Below are positions 35,117-44,691 of a DNA stretch of 64,000 bases, in pieces. Under the pieces are notes generated by a model. That model had not been told where the DNA came from and did not search any database. It saw nothing but the letters and a program-made list of their open reading frames with translations. How positions within the stretch are numbered: the stretch's first letter is position 1; the number at the start of each line of letters is the position of its first letter. A program made the position numbers and the translations under genes. This DNA is from Streptomyces sp. NRRL WC-3626 (GTDB lineage: Bacteria > Actinomycetota > Actinomycetes > Streptomycetales > Streptomycetaceae), in NCBI RefSeq assembly GCF_000718785.1, contig NZ_JOCA01000001.1:434001-498000 (forward strand), read 5' to 3'.

Positions 35117-38100
35117 TCACCGGGGGCCGGGTGGTGGCTCCGGGAGTTGTCGGGGTTCCCGGGCGGGCAGGAGGCGGCGGCGGGGGTCCACGGCGCGGGT
35201 GATGGCCGACTCGACGGCGGCTATGCGGTCGCCGAGGAGGGCGAGGGCGGCGACCGCGCGGGTCAGGGTGTCCTCGTCGGGGCCGCCCAAGGTGAGGGTG
35301 CGGGTGTGGGCCGACTTCACCTCGGTCCAGCGGGCCGCCGTCTCGGCGGTGAGCGTGCCGCGCAGTTCGGCGAGTTTGAGGAGGCTCGCCTCGGCGCCCG
35401 TGGTGAGGGTCTGGGCCTCGGCCGTGTAGTGGTCGTCGATGACGGCGGTCAGCTCGGCGGCGTTCATGACGGGCTGGATCCGCTGGGCGATCTTGTTCAT
35501 GTTGCGGTAGGAGCCCTGGAGCCGGAACGGCGGCTCGGTGCGGGCGTCGTCGGACTGGGCGGCGGAGGCGATGTAGGCCGCGTTCACGGCGAGGACGGTG
35601 TGGCGGGCGGTGAGCAGATGGCGCAGCACCGCCAGGACGCGGTCGAGTTCGGTGGGCGCGTAGGGGTGGGTGAGGCGGTCGGGGCGGGCCGTGGGGTCGT
35701 CGCCGGCGAGGCGGATGAGGAGGTCCAGGTCGGCGCGGTCGCGGGCGGCGAGCGGGGCGAGGACCGGGTTCGCGGTGAGGGCGTTCTCCACGAAGCTGAG
35801 CGCGAAGACGTCCTCCTTGCCGGTGAGGACGTCACCGAGGTTCCAGACGTCGGCGCGGTTGGCCAGCATGTCGGGGACCCGGAAGGCCTCTCCGGACTCG
35901 GTGTAGGGGTTGCCGGCCATACAGACGGCGAACCGCTTCCCGCGCAGGTCGTAGGTGCGCGGCTCGCCCTCCCACACGCCCTCCATCCGGCGCGTGGCGT
36001 CGCACAACGGGATGAACTTCTGCAGCAGTTCGGGCGAGGTGTGCTGGATGTCGTCCAGATACAGCATGGTGTTGTTGCCGGCGGCCAGCGCGAAGTTGAT
36101 CTTCTCGATCTCCTGGCGGGCGGTGGCGTTCGGCGCCTCGGCCGGGTCGAGCGAGGTGACCGCGTGCCCGAGCGCGGGGCCGCTGATCTTCACCAGGACC
36201 AGACCCAGCCGGTCGGCGACGTACTCCATGAGGGTCGTCTTGCCGTAGCCGGGCGGGGAGACGAGCAGCAGCAGTCCGCCGGTGCCGGTGCGGCCGGACT
36301 CCCCCGTGGTGCCGAGCTGTTTGGCGAGGCTGTCGCCGATCAGCGTGAGGTAGACCTCGTCGACCAGCCGGTTGCGGACGAACGTCGACATCACGCGCGG
36401 CCGGTGGTCGTCCAGGCGCAGCCGGGTGCGTTCGGCGTTCACCAGCGCGGTACGGCGGCGCTGGAAGGCACGGAAGGCCGGTACGTCGCGCAGCCTGAAC
36501 TCCTCGGTGCGGGACAGGAACTCGTCCAGGCGGAGGGTGAGGCGGCGGTCGGTGATCCGGGGGTGGGTGCCGAGCAGACCGTCCACGGTGACGGTCAGGG
36601 GCGCGTCGGAGGTGTGGCGGGGCACGTCCGGGCAGAGTTCGGCCGCCACCGCCTCCGCGAGGTCGCCGGCGGTCGGTTCGTCTCCGGTGGTCGCGGCGTA
36701 CGCGGTCAGCCAGGCCTCGACCAGCTGGCGGCGGGCGGTGAGTCCGGCGAGGCGGGGGAGGTCGTCGTCGTAGGCGTCGGCGGGGGCCTTGCGGCGGAAC
36801 GTGTCGAGGAGCGTGCGGGTGCGGGCGCTGAGGACGAAGCCCTCGGGTCCGGTGGTGAGTTCGTCGAAGAGGTACGCGGCGGCGGCCTCCGGGCGGGCGC
36901 CGGAGCCCCATGCGTCCATGGCCTCCGCGAGTTCGGCGCGCAGCGCGTCGAGGGCGGGCGGCGGGCCGAAGGCGTCGCGGACCCGGGCGAGGGAGCCGGC
37001 GCGGCGGGTGAGGTCCGCGCGCTCCTGCGCCGTGGTTCCGTGCGTCCAGTACAGCAGGGCGTGGGCGCGGGCGGCCGGCTCGTGGCGCAGCAGGCCCGCG
37101 CTGTCGTACAGGGGCAGTACGGCGGTGAGGATCGCGGTGGCGTCATGGTCGTGGACGCCCCGCTCGTACCCCTCGTCGTACGCCTCCTCGGCGGTCCGGC
37201 GGACCAGGGCGCCGAGGTCGTCGGCGGCGGCGAGGGCGCCGGGGCCGGGTTCGTGGAGCAGCCGGGCGGCGAGGTGTTCGGCGCGGTAGATGCCGGGTGA
37301 CTCGGACGGCAGGTGCCGGTTCCACAGCGGGCGGTCGGCGAGGAGGGCGGGGTCGGTGACGGGGGCGCGGTAGTCGGTGCCGGTGAGGGCGAGCCCGAGG
37401 CCGTCACCGTGCGGGACGACGGTGAGGTCGAGGGGCTGGGTGGAGACGGCGAACCGGTGGCCGCCCAGACGGATGGCGCGGCCGCCGTCGGCGTACAGGT
37501 CGGTGCGGTCGCGCAGGGCGCGGGCGGCCTCCTGCCGGGCGGAGCGCAGCCGTCCGTCGAGTTCCTCCGCCCGTACCCGGTCGCCGAGTTCGCGCAGTTC
37601 GTCGGCGGTGCGGCGGACCTTGGTGACGAGCGGGTCGGAGGCGAAGTAGGTGCTGACCGCGTCGGTGTCGGCGAGCCCGGCGGACCGCCGGGTGATCGTC
37701 TCCAGTACGCGCTCGGCGGCGGACGCGAGCTGTTCGGCCCTGCGGGCCCGTGCGTCGGTGAGGCTCTGCTTGCGGGCGGAGAACGCCTCGTAGATCTCGG
37801 TGCGCCGGTCGGCCAGCTCGCCGAGGACGTCGTCGAACTCGGCGAAGCGGGACTCCAGCGCCTCCAACTGTGCCAGCACACGGGTCAGTTGCTCGTCGCA
37901 ACTCTCCGGGGTGTCCGCCGACGCGAGGGAGCCGGTGACCGTCTGGCCGAGCAGGGCGAGTTCGGCGGCGAACCCGGCGCGGGCCTCACGGTCCAGCAGG
38001 GAGCGGCGGCGGGCGTCGAGGGTGGCGCGGGCCCGGTTGACGCCGCCCATCGCCCCGGCGACCCGTTCCAGTACGGCCGTACGGACGGTGGCGTCGGCGA

Positions 38101-40156
38101 TGTCGAGCCCGGCGACCACCTCGGTCACCGTGCGCAGCTCGTCGGTGAGTTCGTCCAAGTGTGCGGTGACCGGCACGGCTTCGGCGGCGGTGCTGATCGA
38201 CTCGGCCTCGCCGACCAGCCGTTCGACGTCCGTGTGATGGGCGGCGAAGGCGTCCTCGCGGGCCAGGAAGGCGATCGCGCGATGCCCGAACGAGGTCAGG
38301 TCGGACTCCGCCTCGGCCGCGAGTTCGTCGATACGGGCGTGGTCCGCGTACCGCATCTCCTTCAGGGTCAGCAGATGGCCCTGGGCGTGGCGGAGTTCGG
38401 TCAGGCCGGTGACCCAGGCGGCGGCCGCGCGCGGCTGCTCGCCGCGCAGCCGGCGCACCACGGAGGCGATCCGGTCCGCGGCCTCGTCGAGCGCTTCGGC
38501 GGCCCGGACGGTGAGGTCGCGCACGGTCTCGAACTCGGCCAGCACCTGCTCGGCCGTGGCACGCATCTGCTCCAACGGAGCGCGGGGGTCACCGAGTTCG
38601 GGGTCGCCCAGCCAGTGGTGGGTGTCGAGTGCACGGACGCAGGCGGCCACCAGGGCCACGTACACCTCGGTGGTCGGGGTGGTCTCGGCGACGGAGCGGG
38701 CCAGGGACAGACAGTCGGAGATACCGCGCACCAGGTCGGCGTTGCCGACCCGGGCCAGCGGGCCCTCGCCGACCGGCTGGGCGGCGGCGTGGGTGTCGGA
38801 GACGTAGGGCGACCGCCACAGCTGTACGGGGTGGACGCGGGCGGGTTCGTCGCCGTCGGGGCGGAGCACGGCCAGGAGTCCGTCGTCGAACAGGGCCCAG
38901 CCGTGGCAGGCCATCGGGGTGGCGACCGTCTCGCGGATGAGGTTGTACGACAGCAGCAGCGCGCGTCCGCGTGCGGGCGCGTGGAAGACGTACAGCACGT
39001 CCTCGCCGTGCGGTGAGCGCACCTCGCGGGCGAACTCCATGCCGGAGGTGTCGAGTTCGTACGTCTTGTGCGGGCCGGCCGCGAGGCAGTAGCCGCCGGG
39101 GAAGACGATGCCCTGGTCGTCGGGGAGACGGCGGCAGCCCTGTCCGATGCCGTCGAGCCGTACGACGGAGCGGGTGAGGGTGTTGAAGACCAGATAGCGG
39201 TGCGCGGTCTCCTTGTAGGGGAGGATCCGCAGCAGGATCAGGGGGCCGACGCGGGCGTGGGCGATGTCGGCGTCGGCGAGGGACTGCAGGGGCTCGTCGA
39301 CGGGTTCGCTGTGGATGCCGTCGGGAGTGGCGGTGTCGTCGTCGGTCTTGACGGTGAGGGTGCCGCCGAGGGTGTCGACGAAGATCTCGCCCTGGACGGA
39401 GACGTGCGAGTGCCGGCCGAGGACGTGGTCCTCGCGGGTGGACGGCGTCCACTCGATGTCGGCGGGCGGGACGCGGGCGTGGTCGCGGTCGCCGCGCGCG
39501 TCCAGGAAGGCCGCCCGGCCGTCCTCGGTGACCGTCCAGCGCAGGACGCGGATGTCGCCGGCCTTCTCGCCGGTCTGGAAGACGGCGAGCAGCTTGCCGT
39601 CGACCCGGCGCAGCCGCAGCAGGCGGGCCTGGCGGTAGTAGCGGTGCAGGGCGGCGAACTCGCGGACGAAGGCGGGGTCGTCGAGGAGGCCGGGGACGGC
39701 GTCGTCGGGGAGGCGGTTCAGGTCGCGGTCGTGCGGGGCGAGGACGTCGGGGACCGCGATGTCGCCGTCGGGGCGGGGCCGGACCTCGTATCCGAAGAGG
39801 AGGACGTCGCCGACGGCGACGATGTCGCGGGGCACGCTGTTGCGTTCGGTGCGCAGCCGCTCGGTGCCGGTGAGACGCAGCTCGGGCGCGCCGAACTCTT
39901 CCGCCCTGCGGTGGTTCAGCTCCTCGACCCGGCCGGCAAGTTCGGCGGCCTGCGCGGCGAGGCGGTCGCGCAGCACCTGGTAGGCGCCGCCGTCGACCGC
40001 GGTCGCGCCCGGCGCCGGGCTCGTGCCGGAACGGCGCGTACCGGGCGACGCCCCGGAGCCGTTCGCTCCGGGTGCCCCCGTGCGGCCGGGCGCGGTGCTG
40101 GTGCCCGGCGTCTCGCGCGGGACCGGGTTCGTGGGCTCGTGGGTGCCGGTGCTCAT
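35117..40156 (-). CDS. Very large DNA-repair-type AAA ATPase
   Basis: 1679 residues from ATG 40156 (GAGAGG upstream). A disordered Pro/Gly/Thr N-terminus leads to an 850-residue region: a beta-propeller-like first part (about 90-470), then long helices or coiled coil. A dynein/midasin-type AAA core near 1300-1500 has Walker A VSPPGYGKTTLMEYVADRLG, Walker B TMLYLDDIQH and a sensor-1 Asn in VCMAGNPYTES. Proteins of this layout are annotated as DNA repair ATPases and are often encoded with a flotillin, as here (118 bases downstream of it). A role in membrane-linked stress or DNA handling is plausible but unproven. Confidence 0.82.
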   Translation of the reverse strand: MSTGTHEPTNPVPRETPGTSTAPGRTGAPGANGSGASPGTRRSGTSPAPGATAVDGGAYQVLRDRLAAQAAELAGRVEELNHRRAEEFGAPELRLTGTERLRTERNSVPRDIVAVGDVLLFGYEVRPRPDGDIAVPDVLAPHDRDLNRLPDDAVPGLLDDPAFVREFAALHRYYRQARLLRLRRVDGKLLAVFQTGEKAGDIRVLRWTVTEDGRAAFLDARGDRDHARVPPADIEWTPSTREDHVLGRHSHVSVQGEIFVDTLGGTLTVKTDDDTATPDGIHSEPVDEPLQSLADADIAHARVGPLILLRILPYKETAHRYLVFNTLTRSVVRLDGIGQGCRRLPDDQGIVFPGGYCLAAGPHKTYELDTSGMEFAREVRSPHGEDVLYVFHAPARGRALLLSYNLIRETVATPMACHGWALFDDGLLAVLRPDGDEPARVHPVQLWRSPYVSDTHAAAQPVGEGPLARVGNADLVRGISDCLSLARSVAETTPTTEVYVALVAACVRALDTHHWLGDPELGDPRAPLEQMRATAEQVLAEFETVRDLTVRAAEALDEAADRIASVVRRLRGEQPRAAAAWVTGLTELRHAQGHLLTLKEMRYADHARIDELAAEAESDLTSFGHRAIAFLAREDAFAAHHTDVERLVGEAESISTAAEAVPVTAHLDELTDELRTVTEVVAGLDIADATVRTAVLERVAGAMGGVNRARATLDARRRSLLDREARAGFAAELALLGQTVTGSLASADTPESCDEQLTRVLAQLEALESRFAEFDDVLGELADRRTEIYEAFSARKQSLTDARARRAEQLASAAERVLETITRRSAGLADTDAVSTYFASDPLVTKVRRTADELRELGDRVRAEELDGRLRSARQEAARALRDRTDLYADGGRAIRLGGHRFAVSTQPLDLTVVPHGDGLGLALTGTDYRAPVTDPALLADRPLWNRHLPSESPGIYRAEHLAARLLHEPGPGALAAADDLGALVRRTAEEAYDEGYERGVHDHDATAILTAVLPLYDSAGLLRHEPAARAHALLYWTHGTTAQERADLTRRAGSLARVRDAFGPPPALDALRAELAEAMDAWGSGARPEAAAAYLFDELTTGPEGFVLSARTRTLLDTFRRKAPADAYDDDLPRLAGLTARRQLVEAWLTAYAATTGDEPTAGDLAEAVAAELCPDVPRHTSDAPLTVTVDGLLGTHPRITDRRLTLRLDEFLSRTEEFRLRDVPAFRAFQRRRTALVNAERTRLRLDDHRPRVMSTFVRNRLVDEVYLTLIGDSLAKQLGTTGESGRTGTGGLLLLVSPPGYGKTTLMEYVADRLGLVLVKISGPALGHAVTSLDPAEAPNATARQEIEKINFALAAGNNTMLYLDDIQHTSPELLQKFIPLCDATRRMEGVWEGEPRTYDLRGKRFAVCMAGNPYTESGEAFRVPDMLANRADVWNLGDVLTGKEDVFALSFVENALTANPVLAPLAARDRADLDLLIRLAGDDPTARPDRLTHPYAPTELDRVLAVLRHLLTARHTVLAVNAAYIASAAQSDDARTEPPFRLQGSYRNMNKIAQRIQPVMNAAELTAVIDDHYTAEAQTLTTGAEASLLKLAELRGTLTAETAARWTEVKSAHTRTLTLGGPDEDTLTRAVAALALLGDRIAAVESAITRAVDPRRRLLPAREPRQLPEPPPGPR

Positions 40157-40163
40157 GGCTGCC

Positions 40164-40213
40164 TCTCGGAAGGTGCGGCGGAGTCGCATCTCGGAAGGTG
40201 CGGCGCGGCCGCA
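40164..40213 (-). repeat. 25-bp tandem repeat in the leader of the AAA ATPase gene
   Basis: Two adjacent copies (40164-40188 and 40189-40213) share TCTCGGAAGGTGCGGCG and the terminal CGCA, differing at a few positions. On the minus strand each copy carries an ATG-CG start-like triplet and the CCTTCCGAGA string, so the duplication may have created an extra upstream start. Confidence 0.6.
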
Positions 40214-40273
40214 TCCCGCAGGTGGGGCCGGGAGCCGCCGTCCCCTGTGCGGCGGCTCCCGGCCGGAGGGTGG

Positions 40274-42319
40274 TCAGGCCCTGGTGCTGCCGTTCAGCGC
40301 GGCCAGCGGTGTGTCCGACAGACCCAACTCCCCCGCCTTTTCGATCAGTTCCTTGAACCGACCGGTGTTGTCACCGCCCTGCTGCATCAGCCGCATCAGC
40401 AGCGCGGAGACCGTGAGGTTCTGCACATCGGCGGTGGAGACCGAGCCCAGGATGCGGCTCAGGTCGTCGGTGAAGCTCGCGGAGCCGTCCAGCCAGGGCC
40501 CGGCGAGGGCCTTGGCGGTCTCGGAGTTCTGGACGAAGCCGTCCACGCTCTTGCCGAGCGCGATCGAGTTCACCAGGCGGTCGAAGAAGACCGACTCGCC
40601 GCCGACGATGTTGATGTCCGCGTTCTCCAGTCCGGTCGCGAGGACCGTGGCCTGCGCCTCGGCGACCTGCCGCTGCACATCCAGTCCGGCGAGCCGGATG
40701 GCCTTCTCCGCCTCCAGCCGCAGGCGGTACTCCTCGTGACCGCGGGACGCCTCGTCGAGGGCGGCCATCGCCGCCGCCTTCTCGGTGAGGCCGGCCGCCT
40801 CCGCGCGCAGCTTGCCGCTGATGGCCTCCGCCTCGGCGAGGGCCTTGGCGCGTGCGCCCTCGGCCTCGGCGCGCAGCCGGGCCTGGGTGGCCTCGGCCTC
40901 GGCGCGGCCCGACTTCTCGATGACGTCGGCCTCCTTGTCGCGGACCTGCGCGGCCGCCAGTCCCTCGGCGGCGGCCTCCGCCTGGACGCCCTCGGCGAGC
41001 CGCACCTTGGCGCGCGCGTCGAGGTCGGCGGTCTTCAACCGGGCTTCGGCGAGGGTGAGTTCCTCGGAGGCGCGATGCGTGGCGGCCTGCTCGGCGGCCT
41101 CGGCGGCCTTGATGTCCTTGACCAGCTTCTCCTGCGCCTCGGCCTCCGCCGCGATGATCACGGCCTGCCGCTGCCGCTCCGCCTCCTCCACGGCCCGCAG
41201 CTTCTTGATGGACTCCTCCTGCTCGGCGACCGTACGGTCCACCGCGACCCGCTCCCGGACGACCTCGGCGATCTCCCGCTTCTCGGCCTCGACCTCCTTG
41301 TCGGCGGCGATCCGGGTCAGTTGGGTCTCCCGCTCGCGGGCGATGACCTCCAGCAGGCGGTCCTTCTCGATGCGCTCGCTCTCGACGGCGATGACCCGCT
41401 CGCGGTTCTTGGCGGCGACGGCGACCTCGCGGGCCTGGTTCTCGCGCTGCACGCCGAGCTGCTCCTCGGTGCGCAGGAAGGCGCTCTGCGCCCGCAGCCG
41501 CTCCTCCTCCATCACCCGCGCGGTCTCGGCCTCCTCGCGGGCCCGTACGGTCTCGATCTCCCGCTTCTGCTTGATCTCGGCGTCGGCCTGCCGGCGCTCC
41601 AGCTCCAGGATCGCCTCGCGCGCGTCGACGTCCTGCCGGGTGATCTCCTTCTGCTCGTTGCGCTGGGCCTCGTTGGTGCGGACGTGTTCCACGGCCGTGA
41701 GCTCGGTGATCTTGCGGATGCCCTGCGCGTCGAGGACGTTGCCCGGGTCGAGCTGGGTGAGCGGCGTCTGCTCCAGGTAGTCGATCGCCGCGTCCTCGAG
41801 GTGGTAGCCGTTGAGGTCGACGCCGATGACCTCGATGATCCGGTACCGCAGTTCCTCGCGCTTGGTGTAGAGGTCGGTGAAGTCCAGCTGCTTGCCGACG
41901 GTCTTCAGCGCCTCGGAGAACTTCGCGTGGAACAGTTCCTGCAGCGTGTTCCGGTCGCTGGCCCGCGCGGTGCCGACGGCCTGGGCGACCTTGATGACGT
42001 CGTCGACGGTCTTGTTGACCTTGACGAAGAACGTGATGCGGATGTCCGCGCGGATGTTGTCCCGGCAGATCAGGCCTTCCTTGCCGGCCCGGGTGATCTC
42101 GATGGTCTTCACCGATATGTCCATCACCTCGGCCTTGTGCAGCACCGGCAGCACGACCGACCCGGTGAACGTCACATCGACCTTGCGGGTCTTGGAGACG
42201 ATCAGCGCCTTGCCCTGCTCCACCTTGCGGAACAGTTTGGTGACAAGGAGCAGACCGACGAGCACGAACAACAGGGCGACGCCGACGAGTACGGCGATGC
42301 CCACGGTGGCGGCATCCAT
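40274..42319 (-). CDS. Flotillin/SPFH-domain membrane scaffold protein (YqiK-like)
   Basis: 681 residues from ATG 42319. A single N-terminal helix (TVGIAVLVGVALLFVLVGLL) is followed by an SPFH/band-7 domain (VVLPVLHKAEVMDISVKTIE; FVKVNKTVDDVIKVAQAVG) to about residue 220. A long Glu/Ala/Arg coiled coil with flotillin EA repeats (AEAEGARAKALAEAEAISGK) runs to about 580, and a C-terminal globular end follows. Flotillins organise membrane microdomains. It is the first gene of a two-gene unit with the giant AAA ATPase. Confidence 0.92.
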   Translation of the reverse strand: MDAATVGIAVLVGVALLFVLVGLLLVTKLFRKVEQGKALIVSKTRKVDVTFTGSVVLPVLHKAEVMDISVKTIEITRAGKEGLICRDNIRADIRITFFVKVNKTVDDVIKVAQAVGTARASDRNTLQELFHAKFSEALKTVGKQLDFTDLYTKREELRYRIIEVIGVDLNGYHLEDAAIDYLEQTPLTQLDPGNVLDAQGIRKITELTAVEHVRTNEAQRNEQKEITRQDVDAREAILELERRQADAEIKQKREIETVRAREEAETARVMEEERLRAQSAFLRTEEQLGVQRENQAREVAVAAKNRERVIAVESERIEKDRLLEVIARERETQLTRIAADKEVEAEKREIAEVVRERVAVDRTVAEQEESIKKLRAVEEAERQRQAVIIAAEAEAQEKLVKDIKAAEAAEQAATHRASEELTLAEARLKTADLDARAKVRLAEGVQAEAAAEGLAAAQVRDKEADVIEKSGRAEAEATQARLRAEAEGARAKALAEAEAISGKLRAEAAGLTEKAAAMAALDEASRGHEEYRLRLEAEKAIRLAGLDVQRQVAEAQATVLATGLENADINIVGGESVFFDRLVNSIALGKSVDGFVQNSETAKALAGPWLDGSASFTDDLSRILGSVSTADVQNLTVSALLMRLMQQGGDNTGRFKELIEKAGELGLSDTPLAALNGSTRA

Positions 42320-42708
42320 GGGGCACGTCCTTCTTGGGCTGGGACTTCCGGTCCGGAAGTCGGGTCGAGCGGTGCCTCGTCGCCGAGGCGGATGAGTATC
42401 CGGTGGAGGAGGAGACGGCTCGATCGGCGCCGCGGTTCTGCGCCGGGCGCGGACGGATGCCATCCGTTTCCGGCGCATCCTCCTGCTCACTGCTCACGTC
42501 GTGGGGGCAGCACCGCTCCCCTCCGGGTTCCGGCGCGGACACCTGCCGGTGCCCGGCACCGGAACCGTCCGCGGTGCTCCCCGCGGACCATGCTGCCTGC
42601 CCGGCGGACGACCGCGCATTGCCGGTATCCGGCAACGTTCATTAGGGTCATGGTGCCGATGTGACACAGCCGACGCGTTAGGGAAGCGTCAAGAGTGGGG
42701 GGAAACGC
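42320..42708. other. Divergent intergenic region, 389 bp
   Basis: It separates the flotillin and PucR-type regulator genes. Two perfect inverted repeats stand out: CCGGTGCC-C-GGCACCGG (42546-42562) and TTGCCGG-TAT-CCGGCAA (42619-42635). No gene is convincing; frames through it lack ribosome sites. Confidence 0.45.
42619..42648 (+). promoter_or_regulatory. Promoter TTGCCG-N18-TAGGGT overlapped by an inverted repeat
   Basis: TTGCCGG-TAT-CCGGCAA (42619-42635) covers the -35-like TTGCCG and part of the spacer; TAGGGT (42643-42648) would be the -10. It lies 61 bases before the PucR-type gene, so autoregulation by that protein is the simplest reading. Confidence 0.4.
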
Positions 42709-43770
42709 GTGACGGAACGGGAGATCCCGGAGCAGTATCTGGACGGCTATGCCCATATTCTGGCCGAGGTCGCGGCCACCGGCCGGCGTCTCACCAGGGA
42801 CGAGATAGCGTCCCGGCGGGCTCTGGGGGAACGGGCGGCGGAGGCGGGTCTCGGTCTGCGGTCCCTCGTCAGCGCGCATCTGTCCGGCGCGCGCGGTGCG
42901 TGGCCGCGCGGCGCCGCGGAGTCCGCCGACGCCGCGCTCGCCGCCGTACAGCAGGTCGTGGACGCGTTCGCCGAGGGGTACGAGCGGGCGCAGCGGCTGG
43001 CGGTGCGTCAGGAGGAGGCGGCGCGGCGGGAGTTCATCGACGACCTGCTCTACGGCCGCAGTGATCTGGGGCGACTGGCGGAGCGCGCGGAGCGGTTCGG
43101 GCTGCGGCTGTCCCACGAACACGCGGTCGCCGTCGCGCAGGGGGTGGCCGCCTACGACGAGGGCGATCCGGTGCCGCGGCAGGTGGAGCGCGCGCTGATC
43201 TCCCGGTTCGGTGACCGCAGCATCCTGCTCACCACCAAGGACGGGCGGCTGCTGTGCATCGCGCCCGGCCATCAGACGGAGGTGCTCACGTACTTCGCCA
43301 AGCAGGCGCACGCCGCCACCGACGGCGGCCAAGTCGCGATCGGGCGCCCCCAGCCGGGTCCCGGCGGGGTCGTCCAGTCGTACGAGGAGGCCCTGAGCTC
43401 GCTGGAGATAGCGGAGCGGCTGGGGCTGGACGATCCGGTGCTGCGCGCCGCCGATCTGCTGGTGTATCCGGTGCTGGCCCGCGACCGGCAGGCGATGGCC
43501 GATCTGGTGCACAACACGCTGGGGCCGCTGACCACGGCCCGCGGCGGCGCCCAGCCGCTGCTGGACACGCTCACCGCGTACTTCGACTCCGGCTGTGTCG
43601 CCGCGGAGGCGGCCCGGCGGCTGTCGCTGAGCGTGCGCGCGCTGACGTACCGCCTGGAGCGCATCCACAAGCTCACCGGCGCCAATCCGTCGGACGCGGC
43701 CCACCGCTACATGCTGCAGACGGCGGTGATCGGCGCGCGCCTGCTGGACTGGCCGGCCGGCGAGCTGTGA
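42709..43770 (+). CDS. PucR/CdaR-family helix-turn-helix regulator
   Basis: 353 residues from GTG 42709 (GGGGGGAAA upstream). The N-terminal half is a helical sensor region (RRLTRDEIASRRALGERAAE). The middle GGDEF-like/CdaR domain has VAIGRPQPGPGGVVQSYEEA. The C-terminal PucR HTH is classic: LLDTLTAYFDSGCVAAEAAR, RLSLSVRALTYRLERIHKLTG. Such regulators respond to metabolites and control catabolic or membrane functions. The divergent flotillin gene is the obvious candidate target. Confidence 0.92.
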   Translation: MTEREIPEQYLDGYAHILAEVAATGRRLTRDEIASRRALGERAAEAGLGLRSLVSAHLSGARGAWPRGAAESADAALAAVQQVVDAFAEGYERAQRLAVRQEEAARREFIDDLLYGRSDLGRLAERAERFGLRLSHEHAVAVAQGVAAYDEGDPVPRQVERALISRFGDRSILLTTKDGRLLCIAPGHQTEVLTYFAKQAHAATDGGQVAIGRPQPGPGGVVQSYEEALSSLEIAERLGLDDPVLRAADLLVYPVLARDRQAMADLVHNTLGPLTTARGGAQPLLDTLTAYFDSGCVAAEAARRLSLSVRALTYRLERIHKLTGANPSDAAHRYMLQTAVIGARLLDWPAGEL

Positions 43771-43785
43771 GGGGGACCGTCCGGA

Positions 43786-44292
<507 letters not shown>

Positions 44293-44454
44293 TCACCCCT
44301 TCGGTGGCGAGTCGGCCCCGGCCGTCGGGGAACCGTCCCGGGATTGTCCGGGGGCTGTCACGTTTCCCGGCGGGCGGTTCCGATGAGTTCGCGGCGGGGG
44401 CATGGTCTGTGCATACGACCCATACGGATCGTTCCACCTATGTGGAGGTGCGCC

Positions 44455-44649
44455 ATGTGTGCCCACCAGTCTTCCTGCCCCCGGGCCGAATCCGCCGTCC
44501 CCCATGTGGTGGCCGCCCACCCCGAGCAGGGGTGGAGCCTGCGGTGCGACGGTGTGATCGTCTTCGACGACACCGGTGAGCTGCTGCCCGACGGCAGGGT
44601 GATCGCCCCGCACCGCGTCTCGGTCGAGCAACTCACGGTCGCGGCCTGA
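44455..44649 (+). CDS. DUF5999 family small protein
   Basis: 64 residues from ATG 44455 (GGAGGTG four to five bases upstream). It reads MCAHQSSCPRAES, then a HPEQGWSLRCDGVIVFDDTG block and LLPDGRVIAPHR, which is the DUF5999 pattern. The N-terminal CxxH...C cluster and the later Cys could bind a metal. These proteins are small, cytosolic, restricted to actinomycetes and of unknown function. An AT-richer stretch (CATACGACCCATACGGATCG) lies just upstream. Confidence 0.88.
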   Translation: MCAHQSSCPRAESAVPHVVAAHPEQGWSLRCDGVIVFDDTGELLPDGRVIAPHRVSVEQLTVAA

Positions 44650-44660
44650 GCCGGACCGCG

Positions 44661-44691
44661 GAGCGGGGTGGAACGGCTCGCGGCCCCGCTC
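44661..44691. terminator. Convergent terminator hairpin
   Basis: GAGCGGGG (44661-44668) and CCCCGCTC (44684-44691) form perfect 8-bp arms with a 15-base loop, between the DUF5999 gene and the converging RidA gene, touching the stop codon of the latter. Confidence 0.65.

Noticed and set aside
39068..42664. Plus-strand open frame of nearly 1200 codons across the flotillin gene
   Set aside because: It is the complement of the EA-repeat coiled coil, giving a low-complexity Leu/Gly/Asp/Arg product; it also spans two genes and an intergenic promoter region.
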